29,708 nucleotides of DNA from NCBI GenBank assembly GCA_910588435.1, contig CAJUPL010000022.1:1-29708 (forward strand), given 5' to 3'. Below, piece by piece: positions 13,415 through 21,038 of the stretch; the first letter of the stretch is position 1, and each line of letters opens with the position of its first letter. The translations under genes were made by a program, and so were the position numbers. The notes beneath the pieces were generated by a model that saw only the letters and a program-made list of their open reading frames with translations, was not told the DNA's origin and ran no database searches. The stretch comes from an uncultured Eggerthellaceae bacterium. GTDB taxonomy: Bacteria; Actinomycetota; Coriobacteriia; Coriobacteriales; Eggerthellaceae.

Positions 13415-13470
13415 CATCCGCAGTGGACAACGGCGTGTGAAAGACGCTTGCTATTGTAACACTGCGGATG
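13415..13470 (+). promoter_or_regulatory. Perfect 11-bp inverted repeat before late regulator
   Basis: CATCCGCAGTG (13415-13425) and CACTGCGGATG (13460-13470) form a perfect 11-bp repeat with a 34-nt spacer. The right arm touches the GGAGG ribosome site of the late regulator, 10 bp before its start. As RNA the stem could hide the site; as DNA it could be an operator. A weaker stem GCCGT/ACGGC overlaps its left arm. Confidence 0.6.
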
Positions 13471-13480
13471 GAGGTATCTC

Positions 13481-13948
13481 TTGGGAGATGAGTTCGAGAC
13501 CCTTGCCATGAACGAAGCCCAGAATGCTCTGCTCTCAGCATCTAAGGCGAAGTCCAGAGCGCAAGCTGCGCGCTATCGCGCTGAGCAGATCGAGGCCATG
13601 ATAGAGAGCCTACGATCCATAGACTATTCCGTGCAGCGTGTTTCTGGTTCACGCAAGCAGAGCGATAAGACCGAAGAGCTGATCGACCGGCTTGAAGCCA
13701 CTGCAGGCGAGAGCAGGGATGCAGCACAAGATTGGCTGCGAGAGATGGAGCGTGCAAGGTTGGTGTTAGATAGGATGGATGACCAAGAGCATGCGGCCAT
13801 CCTTGACATGCACTACCTCGCCGGAGCTAGCTGGCTGAACACCGCTACAGCCTTTGGATACAGCGGACCAGGCATCTACGATGTTCGCAAGAAAGCGCTC
13901 ATCGGCTACTACAGAGCGATGATCGAATGGAATGCAAAGGCTGTCTGA
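13481..13948 (+). CDS. ArpU/RinA-like late transcription regulator
   Basis: A 155-aa protein, start TTG at 13481 with GGAGG 6 bases before. The first about 110 residues are a long helical, probably coiled-coil, region (RAQAARYRAEQIEAMIESLRS onward). The C-terminal about 40 residues are a sigma-70 region-4-like HTH (HAAILDMHYLAGASW, then an AFGYSGPGIYDVRKKAL recognition helix). This matches the ArpU/RinA/DUF1492 family that activates late or packaging genes in Gram-positive siphoviruses. It is placed exactly between the early genes and the HNH/terminase module, as usual. Confidence 0.8.
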   Translation: MGDEFETLAMNEAQNALLSASKAKSRAQAARYRAEQIEAMIESLRSIDYSVQRVSGSRKQSDKTEELIDRLEATAGESRDAAQDWLREMERARLVLDRMDDQEHAAILDMHYLAGASWLNTATAFGYSGPGIYDVRKKALIGYYRAMIEWNAKAV

Positions 13949-14033
13949 GTCTTATAAATTCCATAGTAAATCCTAGTTGGGTTTCTGATATCGTGTATCT
14001 GGGTTTGATCTGGAGAGAGATGAAGTCACTTGA

Positions 14034-14058
14034 GCCGTCCGAGAGGGCGGCTTTTCTT
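14034..14058 (+). terminator. Intrinsic terminator after the late regulator
   Basis: GCCGTCC (14034-14040) pairs with GGGCGGC (14045-14051, one G-U) around GAGA, then TTTTCTT. It lies about 85 nt after the regulator stop. The gap before it is AT-rich with a TATAAA at 13953-13958 that might be a -10 box, without a clear -35. An activator-dependent late promoter would fit, but this is speculative. Confidence 0.7.
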
Positions 14059-14077
14059 ATGCCCTTAAGGAGGAGGC

Positions 14078-14275
14078 ATGAGCCTGAAGGAGATAGCTGA
14101 GCGTGTTCTGCTTAGCGAATCAACCACCGTAATAGCCAATGCTTTTCGGCGTGCCTTTGGCCTTCCTTCAAAGGCCCCCGCACCGAAGCGCGGCCAGATC
14201 GTGAGCATGGATGCCTATGCAGACATCGAGTGGTGCATGAAGAACTATGGCTCTCCTCTAGACGGCAGGATATGA
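14078..14275 (+). CDS. Small hypothetical protein before HNH gene
   Basis: A 65-aa protein with AAGGAGGAGG directly upstream. It begins with a helix-rich stretch (LKEIAERVLLSESTTVIANAFRRAFG) and ends DAYADIEWCMKNYGSPLDG. No family recognised. It overlaps the HNH gene by an ATGA, the first gene of the late block. Confidence 0.65.
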   Translation: MSLKEIAERVLLSESTTVIANAFRRAFGLPSKAPAPKRGQIVSMDAYADIEWCMKNYGSPLDGRI

Positions 14276-14628
14276 GCAAGCCCAATCCCCGCCGGAGCAA
14301 CGGAACTCTCAGGAACAAGCTTCGCAAGAGGATGGCGGCGCACCAAGACCCATGCGCACTCTGTGGCAGGCCAATAGATTACACGCTTCCAGCGGGTGAT
14401 GATTGGAGCTTCGAGCTTGATGAGATAGTGCCGGTGTCGCGCTACCAGGAAGGTGGCTATGCCACACCTGAGCAATGCGCGCTGGATCCGGCGAACCATC
14501 AGCCCGCGCATAGGATCTGCAACCGTGCGAAGGGCAACAAGATGATGAAGGATGAAGGCAAGGAGAGCCTACAGGCATCCATCTGCACATCACCGATTGA
14601 TTGGTTCGGCCTATTCGCTGCTAAATAG
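14272..14628 (+). CDS. HNH endonuclease
   Basis: A 118-aa HNH nuclease. Cys28-x2-Cys31 (CALCG) and a later Cys in HRICNRAKGNK hold zinc. The core is ELDEIVPVSRYQEGG followed by ANHQPAHRICN. In place of the usual first His of the HNH motif (DHIVP) there is DEIVP, a variant I associate with phage HNH proteins next to terminase. Such HNH proteins assist terminase in cutting cos or packaging DNA. Start chosen at the ATG in ATGA overlap with the upstream gene. Confidence 0.85.
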   Translation: MSKPNPRRSNGTLRNKLRKRMAAHQDPCALCGRPIDYTLPAGDDWSFELDEIVPVSRYQEGGYATPEQCALDPANHQPAHRICNRAKGNKMMKDEGKESLQASICTSPIDWFGLFAAK

Positions 14629-14767
14629 GGGTGGGGGATACCCTCCCCATCGGCCGGCGGCCACCCCCTCGGCATAGGGCCATTCTTTCTCTGAATCCGT
14701 TTTCGCGCGTTCCGTCTCGCGCGGAGTTAGTAGGGCTTGCGGAACGATTGGAGGAGGTGCGGAACGA
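14629..14767. other. Candidate cos/pac region
   Basis: A 139-bp gap between the HNH and small terminase genes. It begins with a G-run/C-run element (GGGGTGGGGGATACCCTCCCC), then GGCCGGCGGCC and CCACCCCC, and at 14704-14723 a CGCGCG-8 nt-CGCGCG dyad. The position, the extreme base composition and the repeats that follow are what is expected of a packaging initiation site. No cut site can be assigned from the sequence. Confidence 0.5.
14738..14767. repeat. Direct repeats before terS, candidate terminase-binding sites
   Basis: TGCGGAACGA occurs at 14738-14747 and again at 14758-14767, exactly 20 bp apart (about two helical turns), ending at the small terminase start codon. The small terminase carries an HTH and would be the natural ligand. 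A GGAGG site for the gene lies between the copies. Confidence 0.55.
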
Positions 14768-15217
14768 ATGGCGCAGATAGATGACGAGTATCTGCTGGCT
14801 CACTTCGGGCATGATTCACAAGCCAAGATGGCCAAGCATTTCGGTGTCTCCAAGTCTACGATCAACCGGCATCTGAAGAGGCTCGGGCTAACAGGCGCAT
14901 CTGGGAAGAAGGCCAAGGATAAGAAGAGCAAGGTTCATATCGTGGCCTTCAATCCTGAGCCGGAGCCTAGCCACGTGAAGCCTCGGATGGATGAGAAGAC
15001 GGACATAGAGCGGCTGCGGGATCTCCGCGAATATCTATACGCACAGATCCATGAGTGCGAGCCCAAGGACGTAGCGCGCATCTCCAAGGAATACAGGGAA
15101 GTCTTAGCCGAGATAAGGAAGTTGGAAGGAGGAGCGGATGACTGCAAGGACTCCTTCGCAGACATCAGAAGCTCCTTCGCGGGTGGGCTGCCAGCAGCCA
15201 ACGTGGCGGTTGGCTAA
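14768..15217 (+). CDS. terS: Terminase small subunit
   Basis: A 149-aa protein directly before the large terminase. Residues about 8-42 are an HTH (DSQAKMAKHFGVSKSTINRHL), followed by a basic KKAKDKKSK linker and a helical C-terminal half (IERLRDLREYLYAQIHE, ARISKEYREVLAEIRKLEG) that fits the oligomerization region. It would recognise the packaging site at 14629-14767. It overlaps the large subunit by 80 nt. Identity rests on context and HTH rather than strong motif identity. Confidence 0.8.
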   Translation: MAQIDDEYLLAHFGHDSQAKMAKHFGVSKSTINRHLKRLGLTGASGKKAKDKKSKVHIVAFNPEPEPSHVKPRMDEKTDIERLRDLREYLYAQIHECEPKDVARISKEYREVLAEIRKLEGGADDCKDSFADIRSSFAGGLPAANVAVG

Positions 15218-16643
15218 GCCCCACACATTGACGCAAGCGCCCTTCTATTCGGACTTCATGGAACGACTGGGTGTCAGTCTGTATGACTGGCAGAGGCGCG
15301 TTCTGTCTGATTGGCTGGCTATAGAGGAGGATGGGACATATGTCCATTACCGAAATGGCCTGGAGGTTCCTCGTCAGAACGGCAAGACCGCTCTCTTGGA
15401 GGCAAGGATAGTTCCAGGAGCTGTCCTCAAGGGAGAGACCTTTGCGTACACGGCTCATGACTACTCCACGGTTCAGATGCTCTTCGATAGGCTCCAAGGG
15501 TACTTCGGCGAGAAGGCGAATGACCCGGAAGCCAAGCATCCAGATCTGAACCGACTTGTGAAATCAGTTCGCAAGGCTGTCAGCAAAGAGGCCATCTTCC
15601 TGAAGAATGGTGCGGCCATCTATCTGGCTACCAGGACGAAATCCAGCAAGCTGGGATTCACGGCAGATGTCTTCATAGCTGATGAGGCGCAAGAGCTGTC
15701 AAACGAGCATTCAGAGGCTTTGCTCTCAACGGTGTCATCAGCTCCGCTTGGCAATCCGCAATACATCATGTGCGGAACGCCCCCCGTACCCTCTAGTAGA
15801 GGAGACGTGTTCGCTCATATCAGGCGAGAGGCGCAATCAGGGAGCACTCAAGACGTTGGCTGGAATGAGTGGTCAGTGGATTCGCTGGACGCTATTGATG
15901 ACCCCGCAACCTGGTACAGGGTGAACCCATCCCTTGGACTACGAGTGCTGGAGTCTGCTGTGAGGGCTGAGCTTGGCACGTACACAGATCCGCTCTCCTT
16001 CGCGCAGATGCGGCTTGGCTACTTCTTGCCGAACGCCCGGAAGGAGCCTCCCGTCATAGATTGGGATACATGGAAGTCATGCAAGCTGCGGCAGGTTCAG
16101 CCCATCACGGGCGAAGAGGTCCCATGCTTTGCGGTCAAGTTCTCCATAGATGGTGCTCGTGCCACCATCGCTGCAGCCCTCAAGCTGGATGGCGGGCGCG
16201 TCCTTGTGGATGTGCCCTCAGGTTGCAATAGATCTGTCAAGCGCGGGATAGGCTGGGTGGTCCAATGGCTGAAAGCTGTGGCTCCGAATGCTGCCGAGAT
16301 ATGGATAGACGGTAAGGCTCATGCCGAGGACCTGAAGGAGCGCCTCATTGAGGAAGGTGTTTCTAAGAAGTGCCTGAAGCTGCCAACGTCTCCTGAGTTC
16401 GTTGCGGCATGCTCCATGTTCACCAACGCTGCTAGCGAGAGGACACTTGCGCATCTGGGTCAAGAGCCAGTGACCTACGCCATGGACAACACCAAGAAGC
16501 GCAAGATCGGCAACGGAGGCGGGTTCGGCTTCGAAGCGGTCACAGAGCAAGCAGATGAGACCTTACCCGAGGCTCTAGCTCTGGCTTACACAGCGGTGAA
16601 GACAACGAAGCGCAACCCAAAGAGGAAAGCGAGGATAGGCTAG
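15138..16643 (+). CDS. terL: Terminase large subunit
   Basis: A 501-aa ATP-driven packaging motor and nuclease. The start has GGAAGGAGGAG upstream. The N-terminal ATPase has a Walker A-like VPRQNGKT (77-84) and Walker B VFIADEAQE with Asp182-Glu183. The C-terminal nuclease domain has an early Asp in FSIDGARATIAAALK (about 335-348) and a second in EIWIDGKAHAED. Layout and length match the Terminase_1/YmfN family of siphoviruses. Intact. Confidence 0.95.
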   Translation: MTARTPSQTSEAPSRVGCQQPTWRLAKPHTLTQAPFYSDFMERLGVSLYDWQRRVLSDWLAIEEDGTYVHYRNGLEVPRQNGKTALLEARIVPGAVLKGETFAYTAHDYSTVQMLFDRLQGYFGEKANDPEAKHPDLNRLVKSVRKAVSKEAIFLKNGAAIYLATRTKSSKLGFTADVFIADEAQELSNEHSEALLSTVSSAPLGNPQYIMCGTPPVPSSRGDVFAHIRREAQSGSTQDVGWNEWSVDSLDAIDDPATWYRVNPSLGLRVLESAVRAELGTYTDPLSFAQMRLGYFLPNARKEPPVIDWDTWKSCKLRQVQPITGEEVPCFAVKFSIDGARATIAAALKLDGGRVLVDVPSGCNRSVKRGIGWVVQWLKAVAPNAAEIWIDGKAHAEDLKERLIEEGVSKKCLKLPTSPEFVAACSMFTNAASERTLAHLGQEPVTYAMDNTKKRKIGNGGGFGFEAVTEQADETLPEALALAYTAVKTTKRNPKRKARIG

Positions 16644-18092
16644 ATGATATTGCCGAACATCCTGAATGCGTCAGGGCTTGACTCTGAGGCCAGGGCGGCG
16701 CTTGAGGTCTTGGTGAGCATCCAGGCCAAGGTGACGTCTAGGAACAGGAATCTGGTCAAGTACTACGAAGGTGATATAAAGCGCAAGCCCCTTGGCATAG
16801 ATGTGGTTCCTCCTACTGTGAATCTGGATACAGCTTGCGGGTGGCCAGCCAAAGCGGTCACTGCCGTATCTGAACGAAGCCGCCTTGACGGCTTCGTCTT
16901 CGATAAGGGGAATGGGGATGAAGGGCTGGAGAAGGTGATGAGGGAGAACAACCTCATCCCTACCTATAACCGCTTTACTCCTAGCGAGCTGGTTCATGGT
17001 TGCATGTTCGCTTCTGTTGGGCGCTCGGCTTTGACGGGTGAGACCTATGTGCGATTCCATACGGCAGAGACGGCGGCTGCAACATGGTCTGACTCTGAAG
17101 GCTGCATAGACTCAGGCTACGTGATCGCGGATATGGCACGCACATCGTATTCCCCTAGGGATGCGGTGCCGGTATTGGTCAATCTGCATCTTCCTGGCAG
17201 GGTTGTTGAGCTCTCGCGAACCGGCAGCTCTTCATGGAGAGCGGGGAGTGCGGATACGCCGCTGGATCGCCCCATGATGGAGAGCTTTGCGTTCAGACCA
17301 ACGGGCATGAAGCCTTTTGGGCAGACGCGCATAACCAAGGCCGTCATGGCCATAACGGATGATGTCATGCGCACCCTTGAGTACATGGCTGTGTCCGCCG
17401 CATGCTATGCGCATCCCAAGCAGTACCTGCTGAACCTCTCAGATGAGCAATATGATGCCATCAGCAAGGATAAGTGGGGAAACGTCATGAACGCCATCTT
17501 GCTTTCCACGGAAAGCGATGAGGGCGGCAAGGTTGAGTACGGGCAGCTTCCGGCAACTAGCCCGCAGCCCTACATAGACACGTTGCGCCTGTATGCAACG
17601 ATGTTCTCAGGCGAGACGGGCGTTCCTGTGAACTCGCTGGGGATCATTCAAGATAATCCATCAAGCGCAGATGCCATCAATGCATCACGTGAGGATATCT
17701 GCATAGCAGCTGAGGACCTGAACCGTGAGAACGGGGCTTCGCTACGCAACATAGCTCTCATGGCCATGGCCGTAGAGGGAGATTGTGATATCTCGAAGCT
17801 CACTGATGAGCAGAAGAGCGTTCGGGCGCATTTCAAGGAGCCGCAGTTCACCTCCAAGACGGCCAACGCCCAGGCCGCGCTTTCTCTGGCTGAGGCGGAT
17901 CCTGACTTCGTGAACACGCCCGTGTTCTATGAGCTGCAGAACTTTGACAAGGGAGATATCAATAGGATCGAGCGCGCCAAGCGCGGCGCCGTTGCGCTCA
18001 AAGCTGCCGCCAACATGGCTGCGGCTAGAAGGGAGGCATCATCTGGTGAGAGTAACGAGCAAGATGATGTCAGAGTATCGAAGGGAGCTTGA
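16644..18092 (+). CDS. Portal protein
   Basis: A 482-aa portal protein of the SPP1 Gp6-like type. It follows the large terminase by zero bases and precedes the MuF protein, the canonical place. Features: N-terminal helices with NLVKYYEGDIKRKPLGIDV, NLDTACGWPAKAVTAVSER, a middle GMKPFGQTRI segment leading into the clip/stem helix (YMAVSAACYAHPKQYLL), and a late GVPVNSLGIIQDNPSSADAI typical of these portals. The C-terminal about 60 residues are Ala-rich helices. Forms the dodecameric gate through which DNA enters the head. Confidence 0.93.
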   Translation: MILPNILNASGLDSEARAALEVLVSIQAKVTSRNRNLVKYYEGDIKRKPLGIDVVPPTVNLDTACGWPAKAVTAVSERSRLDGFVFDKGNGDEGLEKVMRENNLIPTYNRFTPSELVHGCMFASVGRSALTGETYVRFHTAETAAATWSDSEGCIDSGYVIADMARTSYSPRDAVPVLVNLHLPGRVVELSRTGSSSWRAGSADTPLDRPMMESFAFRPTGMKPFGQTRITKAVMAITDDVMRTLEYMAVSAACYAHPKQYLLNLSDEQYDAISKDKWGNVMNAILLSTESDEGGKVEYGQLPATSPQPYIDTLRLYATMFSGETGVPVNSLGIIQDNPSSADAINASREDICIAAEDLNRENGASLRNIALMAMAVEGDCDISKLTDEQKSVRAHFKEPQFTSKTANAQAALSLAEADPDFVNTPVFYELQNFDKGDINRIERAKRGAVALKAAANMAAARREASSGESNEQDDVRVSKGA

Positions 18093-19221
18093 TGGGTATG
18101 CCGATGACGCTGAGGCGTTCGTTTCCTCGCTGCTTGCGGCGTCCATGGAAGCATCTCCTGATGCCAGTGTCGCTGAGATGCGTGAGGCTGTCAAAGATGC
18201 CATAGAGGACTCCATATACGCATTCTGCATGCAGTCGGCAGACCTTGCTGGGAGCATGTTCAGGCAAGTGACCGAAGGCGAGGGCATATCTGCAGATTGG
18301 GTCAGCGAGGACACCATCAGCCGTCAGAAGCTGGATTCGAAGGTGCGCTACTACGCTGATGTGCTCAAGGGTGGTGCCACAGAAGCTAGCAAGGTGAAGT
18401 TCCGTAAGGATTGTGCTGCGCTCTCAAAGTACTACGTGCATAGGAATGCCTTTGAGAACATGATCCAGAACTGCGAGCGCCAGGATATCCGTTGGGCACG
18501 CGTTCCAACAGGAGTTGAGACATGCTCGTTCTGCTTCATGTTGGCTAGCCGTGGGTTCGATTATCGCTCTAAAGAGACCGCTAATGCAGTGCGCCATGGC
18601 AAGCACTCTCATTGCGATTGCATCGTGATACCGGGCGTCAGGGGCGAGACCGTCATAGACGGCTACAACCCTGATGCGATGTATGGCCGTTGGCGGAAAT
18701 GTGCGGAAGCCATTAGCGTGGATCCCGAAACGCCATATGAGGATAAACGTCGCATGATTTTGAACGAGGTATCCAAGAGGGATTGGAAATGGCTCTACAG
18801 CGATGATCCGCATTACTTCTCGCCAATAGCTTATGACCCTGAGTGGAAGGATTATGAGAAGGACACTGCAACGTTGTTGTCCAGAAATGGCTTCGAGGTG
18901 GATCCAATAAAGAGGTCAAATGCCGAGCGAAGACCAGACTTTTACCTCAACGGATTGGACTGGGAAATGAAGAACCCTGAGCATTCAGGCTATATGCCCA
19001 TTTGGAATCAATTCAAGGCAGCTGTGTTCGGACATGGCAAATCGAAAGAGCGGAATCCTCAGAGTTCGCGTCTTGTGATTGGTGGAACGAGAAGCGGTAT
19101 GTCCCTAGATGAGATGGAGCAACACGTTCTCGAAGTGTCCAATGATTTCAAAGATGCATTTCCAGAAATCAAAGAGGTCTTGGTGATCAATAAGAAGGGG
19201 ATTCGCAGGATAAAAAGATAA
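18046..19221 (+). CDS. MuF head protein fused to PD-(D/E)xK toxin domain
   Basis: A 391-aa protein, start GTG at 18046 with GGGAGG 9 bases before, overlapping the portal by 47 nt. Residues about 1-215 are a MuF-type minor head protein: helical start, then RWARVPTGVETCSFCFMLASRG with Cys160/Cys163 and a His/Cys cluster HGKHSHCDC (184-192). After a linker, residues about 255-391 form a separate domain with Asp298 in RRPDFYLNG and WEMK (Glu307, Lys309), the PD-(D/E)xK nuclease signature, resembling the C-terminal nucleases of CdiA toxins. The 3' part is visibly more AT-rich than its neighbours, a sign of transfer. This matches the known MuF polymorphic toxins of temperate phages. I find no immunity gene right after it, unlike many such loci. 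Confidence 0.85.
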   Translation: MRVTSKMMSEYRRELDGYADDAEAFVSSLLAASMEASPDASVAEMREAVKDAIEDSIYAFCMQSADLAGSMFRQVTEGEGISADWVSEDTISRQKLDSKVRYYADVLKGGATEASKVKFRKDCAALSKYYVHRNAFENMIQNCERQDIRWARVPTGVETCSFCFMLASRGFDYRSKETANAVRHGKHSHCDCIVIPGVRGETVIDGYNPDAMYGRWRKCAEAISVDPETPYEDKRRMILNEVSKRDWKWLYSDDPHYFSPIAYDPEWKDYEKDTATLLSRNGFEVDPIKRSNAERRPDFYLNGLDWEMKNPEHSGYMPIWNQFKAAVFGHGKSKERNPQSSRLVIGGTRSGMSLDEMEQHVLEVSNDFKDAFPEIKEVLVINKKGIRRIKR

Positions 19222-19285
19222 AAGCCAACGCGTAGGCTGTCACACAGGTCAGTCCGCCATTGGCTTTTATGCAGCAATATTGCTG
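19218..19285 (+). other. Dyad symmetries ending the toxin gene
   Basis: A perfect 11-bp inverted repeat with arms 19218-19228 and 19260-19270 includes the toxin stop codon in its left arm and TTTT in its right arm. Directly after it lies a perfect 14-bp palindrome CAGCAATATTGCTG (19272-19285). The surrounding 120 bp are AT-rich and without an open frame of note. The first could be a terminator for the toxin message; together they mark the end of an inserted cassette. The region to 19348 shows no other feature. Confidence 0.55.
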
Positions 19286-19348
19286 ACATGCATTCTAACA
19301 AAGCTGCAGTTTAGATGCAATGTTTTGAAGCTTTTTAACTTGGGATCA

Positions 19349-19372
19349 AGCCGCCGAAATGGCGGCTTTTTT
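19349..19372 (+). terminator. Intrinsic terminator before scaffold gene
   Basis: AGCCGCC (19349-19355) pairs with GGCGGCT (19361-19367) around GAAAT, and T residues run through 19372. A strong intrinsic terminator shape, between the MuF-toxin and the scaffold genes. Either a separate promoter serves the capsid genes or read-through is needed. Confidence 0.85.
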
Positions 19373-19375
19373 CAT

Positions 19376-19439
19376 GCCCTGCAAAAGGGCACGAATAGGA
19401 AGGCCCTGGAATAGGGCGAGTGGGCGCCGAGAAAGGCGC
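19376..19439 (+). other. Ladder of three short hairpins before scaffold gene
   Basis: Directly after the terminator are three 5-bp hairpins in a row: GCCCT/AGGGC (19376-19390), GCCCT/AGGGC again (19403-19417), and GCGCC/GGCGC (19424-19439), with loops of 5, 5 and 6 nt. The last ends 15 nt before the scaffold start. Such a structured leader could stabilise the abundant capsid message or regulate its translation. Confidence 0.6.
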
Positions 19440-19454
19440 AAGAAAGGAGTCAGC

Positions 19455-19964
19455 ATGGCTGAGACCGATGAGCAGGTGCAGGCGCAAGATGAGCAGGAGA
19501 CCCATGAGGAGCATGAGGCTCCTAGCGGAGCGGCCGACATGTCTGCAGCAGAGGATTCCTTAGAGGAAACGGCTGAGGATTCAGAAGATGCGGATGGTGC
19601 TCGTTCTGAAGCGGAGAAGTGGAAGACGCGTGCCAGGAACTGGGAACGCAAGGCAAAGTCATCCGCAAAAGAGGCTGCAAGCCTGAAAGAGGCGGCAGCC
19701 CGTGAGGCTCTCGTTCGAAAGATAGCGGGGGAGCAGGGCGTTGATGCTGAGGTGCTCATCCGCATGCAGGGGTCTACCGATGAGGAGATCTCTGAGAACG
19801 CAGAGCTCTTGAAGGTAGCTGCACCTAAGCAATCCAAGTTCCCATCCACTAAGGATGCAGGGTACAAGCCAAAGGGCTCCATAACGAAAGATGAGATCTT
19901 GAACACCAAGAACAGGGCGGAAAGGCTGCGCCTCATCCGAGAGAACCAAGACCTGTTCGAATAG
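19455..19964 (+). CDS. Capsid scaffolding protein
   Basis: A 169-aa protein, ATG with AAAGGAG upstream. Very acidic, Gln/Glu-rich first about 50 residues, then a coiled-coil region (SEAEKWKTRARNWERKAKSSAKEAASLKEAAARE) and a helical tail ending NRAERLRLIRENQDLF. This is the standard make-up of siphovirus scaffold proteins, and it precedes the major capsid gene by 12 nt. It directs procapsid assembly and is then lost. Confidence 0.88.
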   Translation: MAETDEQVQAQDEQETHEEHEAPSGAADMSAAEDSLEETAEDSEDADGARSEAEKWKTRARNWERKAKSSAKEAASLKEAAAREALVRKIAGEQGVDAEVLIRMQGSTDEEISENAELLKVAAPKQSKFPSTKDAGYKPKGSITKDEILNTKNRAERLRLIRENQDLFE

Positions 19965-19976
19965 AAAGGAAGGCAA

Positions 19977-21038
19977 ATGCCAGCACCAGCCAATACCATC
20001 ACCACAACGGATGTGGACCGCGCGCTAGACATCGAGATGCTCACGCGCTTCAATCATGACACCACGCGCCTGCTTGAGCTTCTGGGCATCTTCGGCACTG
20101 AGACCGTAGCCGCCGGCACGGCGCTCTATCAGTACAAGGTCACAGGTGAGCTGAACACTGATGAGCGCGCTGAGGGCGAGATCGTCCCGCTCTCCAACTT
20201 CAAGGCTAAGAAGGGTGACCCCATCACGGTCAATGTGGATTTCTACCGCAAGTCCACTACTGCTGAGGCCATCCTCAAGAGCGGATATGAGAATGCCTGC
20301 GTGAAGACCGATGACAAGATGCTCACCAAGGTGCGCGGGAAGATCATGTCTGACTTCTTCACATACCTTGCCAATGGCACTAGCACGGCAACGGGCAAGA
20401 ATCTCCAGGCGGCGCTTGCAAAGGCGGATGCAACGCTTGCAGATAAGCTTGAAAGCAATGATGATGCGGCCGAAACGCTGATTCACTTCGTGAACCGCTT
20501 TGACATTGCGGACTATCTGGCAGAGGCCAATGTGTCAACTCAGACCGCATACGGGATGACCTACATCCAGAGCTTCTTGGGTGTGGACAACATCTTCGTG
20601 ACCTCCAAGGTCCCGCAGGGAACGGTCTATGTGACCCCATCCGAGAACATCCACATCTATGGCGTGGACTTCGGCGCTCTTGATTCAGCAGGCTTGACCT
20701 ATTCCACGCTGGACGGATCTCTCATCGGTACTGCACATACCGCTGAGCATGATTGCGCATCTGCCATGACGCATGTGGCAGTTGGCGCGAAGATGCTGGC
20801 TGAGGTCTTGGACTACATCGTCAAAGCCACCATTGGTGGAACGTCATCTCAGTCTGATGACATCCTCATAGAGGAGAAGCCAGCCTTCGACCCTACATCA
20901 GATACGCCGCCCACCACAAAGAACAAGACGGATGAGATCAATGCTTGGGCTGAAGCCCATGACATCAGCCTTGCTGGGTGCAGCAACAAAGAGCAGATGA
21001 TCGAGGCCATCACGGCGGCTTTGGCAGAGGCTGAGTAG
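19977..21038 (+). CDS. Major capsid protein with C-terminal HeH/SAP-like tag
   Basis: A 353-aa protein with GAAAGGAAGG upstream, first main head gene after the scaffold. The central part (about 1-290) has the look of an HK97-fold major capsid: a Thr-rich start, YQYKVTGELNTDERAEGE, a middle helix and NIHIYGVDFGALDSAGL. A linker (FDPTSDTPPTTKN) leads to a C-terminal about 40-residue helical module: KTDEINAWAEAHDISLAGCSNKEQMIEAI. That module resembles HeH/Rho-N-like motifs and recurs at the end of the major tail protein. It would sit on the capsid surface. Confidence 0.9.
   Translation: MPAPANTITTTDVDRALDIEMLTRFNHDTTRLLELLGIFGTETVAAGTALYQYKVTGELNTDERAEGEIVPLSNFKAKKGDPITVNVDFYRKSTTAEAILKSGYENACVKTDDKMLTKVRGKIMSDFFTYLANGTSTATGKNLQAALAKADATLADKLESNDDAAETLIHFVNRFDIADYLAEANVSTQTAYGMTYIQSFLGVDNIFVTSKVPQGTVYVTPSENIHIYGVDFGALDSAGLTYSTLDGSLIGTAHTAEHDCASAMTHVAVGAKMLAEVLDYIVKATIGGTSSQSDDILIEEKPAFDPTSDTPPTTKNKTDEINAWAEAHDISLAGCSNKEQMIEAITAALAEAE

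Noticed and set aside
19059..19301. 80-aa minus-strand reading frame antisense to the end of the toxin gene
   Set aside because: Its translation has no recognisable domain and it lies mostly over the toxin's own coding frame. Low GC makes such chance frames likely. I do not treat it as an immunity gene.
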